Assembly (NCBI GenBank): GCA_016871135.1
Contig: VFZQ01000313.1
Coordinates: 1-6,536, forward strand
Direction: 5' to 3'
Source: Acidobacteriota bacterium
Lineage (GTDB): Bacteria > Acidobacteriota > Terriglobia > Bryobacterales > Bryobacteraceae
Length of the DNA: 6,536 nt
Positions 6,324 to 6,536 of this stretch are shown here, piece by piece. The stretch's first letter is position 1. Each line of letters opens with the position of its first letter. The notes under the pieces were generated by a model. It did no database searches. It was given only the letters and a program-made list of their open reading frames with translations, and was not told the DNA's origin. A program made the translations under genes and the position numbers.

Positions 6324-6348
6324 AGAAACCCAAGCCGGTGGCTTTTTT
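6309..6348 (+). terminator. Intrinsic terminator of the ilv attenuator
   Basis: AGCCACCGGC (6309-6318) and GCCGGTGGCT (6334-6343) form a perfect 10-bp stem, extendable by one A-T pair. GGG (6319-6321) and CCC (6329-6331) can add an inner stack with two bulged A. The 3' arm runs into six T (6343-6348). It lies between the leader stop and ilvB, so it should end transcription before ilvB when the leader is translated without delay. Confidence 0.88.
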
Positions 6349-6366
6349 CGTTTGTGGCCAAACACG

Positions 6367-6371
6367 AGGAG
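6367..6371 (+). promoter_or_regulatory. Ribosome binding site of ilvB
   Basis: AGGAG lies 10 bases before ATG 6382 and supports that start over ATG 6394 (Met5). It is the clearest Shine-Dalgarno sequence among the genes of the window. Confidence 0.7.
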
Positions 6372-6381
6372 TGAACAACAG

Positions 6382-6536
6382 ATGTCTCAATTAATGAGCG
6401 GATCCAAAATTCTGCTGGAGTGCCTGGCGCGGGAAGGCGTCGACACGATCTTCGGCTATCCCGGCGGAGTAACGATTCCGTTCTACGACGCGATGCTCGA
6501 TTCGCCGATTCAGCACGTGCTGGTTCGTCACGAACA
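6382..6536 (+). CDS. ilvB: Acetolactate synthase (acetohydroxyacid synthase) large subunit, N-terminal part
   Basis: Only the first 51 codons are present; the gene continues beyond the right edge. GSKILLECLAREGVDTIFGY, then PGGVTIPFYDAMLD and VLVRHE match the start of the ThDP-binding Pyr domain of acetohydroxyacid synthase. The Glu of RHE (residue 51) is the family's conserved glutamate that contacts N1' of the thiamin ring and activates the cofactor. The enzyme condenses two pyruvates, or pyruvate with 2-oxobutyrate, in the first shared step of valine, leucine and isoleucine synthesis in the cytoplasm, normally with a small regulatory subunit (ilvN) encoded next to it. GVTIPFYD replaces the commoner GAILPIYD, a mild variation. 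Other ThDP enzymes share this N-terminus in part, but the Val/Ile/Leu-rich attenuator directly upstream makes the biosynthetic role nearly certain. Expression is probably controlled by that attenuator. Confidence 0.92.
   Translation, partial: MSQLMSGSKILLECLAREGVDTIFGYPGGVTIPFYDAMLDSPIQHVLVRHE

Noticed and set aside
6350..6363. GTTTG-TGGC-CAAAC hairpin just before the ilvB ribosome binding site
   Set aside because: A 5-bp AT-leaning stem that does not cover AGGAG; probably chance.
6135..6365. Minus-strand frames of 71 and 76 residues opposite the ilv leader
   Set aside because: They are antisense to the leader peptide and terminator, whose plus-strand design explains the sequence; the Tyr/Asn runs are simply complements of GTA and ATT codons.
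1..6536. CRISPR array, tRNA, rRNA or insertion sequence
   Set aside because: No regularly spaced repeats, cloverleaf, rRNA-like blocks or transposase frame with terminal inverted repeats were seen on either strand.

Overview
The window is GC-rich bacterial DNA and splits into two unrelated parts. Positions 1 to about 5880 (plus strand) are the distal end of a tailed-phage-like structural operon: the end of a tail tip/hub protein (split here by an apparent -1 frameshift near 399-407), a 910-residue tail protein with a TIM-barrel-like C-terminal half, and a GNAT-fold acetyltransferase. The genes lie head to tail with gaps of 5 and 11 bases and no promoter-like sequence between them, so they look like one transcription unit. 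No capsid, packaging, integrase, lysis or regulatory gene is visible. An intact prophage, a remnant and a domesticated particle cluster therefore cannot be told apart from this window.

A 58-codon open frame (5897-6073), too short for routine gene finding, closes the operon or marks the junction with host DNA. From 6382 the sequence is housekeeping: the first 51 codons of an acetolactate synthase large subunit (ilvB), running off the right edge.

The 308-base space before ilvB is the most informative stretch. It holds what looks like a complete transcription attenuator for branched-chain amino acid synthesis. There is a candidate promoter (TTGCAT, 17 bases, TAGACT). A 43-residue leader peptide starts with GTG exactly 6 bases after the -10 box, and 20 of its 43 residues are Val, Ile or Leu. 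An antiterminator 5' arm spans the leader stop codon. A perfect 10-bp terminator hairpin with six T follows, and its 5' arm is shared with the antiterminator. The geometry is that of classical ribosome-mediated attenuation: starvation for Val, Ile or Leu stalls the leader ribosome, frees the antiterminator and lets RNA polymerase read into ilvB. The missing Shine-Dalgarno site and the -10/GTG spacing suggest that the leader is translated from a leaderless transcript.

Organism: high GC content and the style of the tail proteins (FN3-like repeats, an RGxxGTTAxxH module, a large TIM-barrel tail protein followed by a GNAT) remind me of Acidobacteriota genomes. This is an impression from memory, not a demonstrated assignment.
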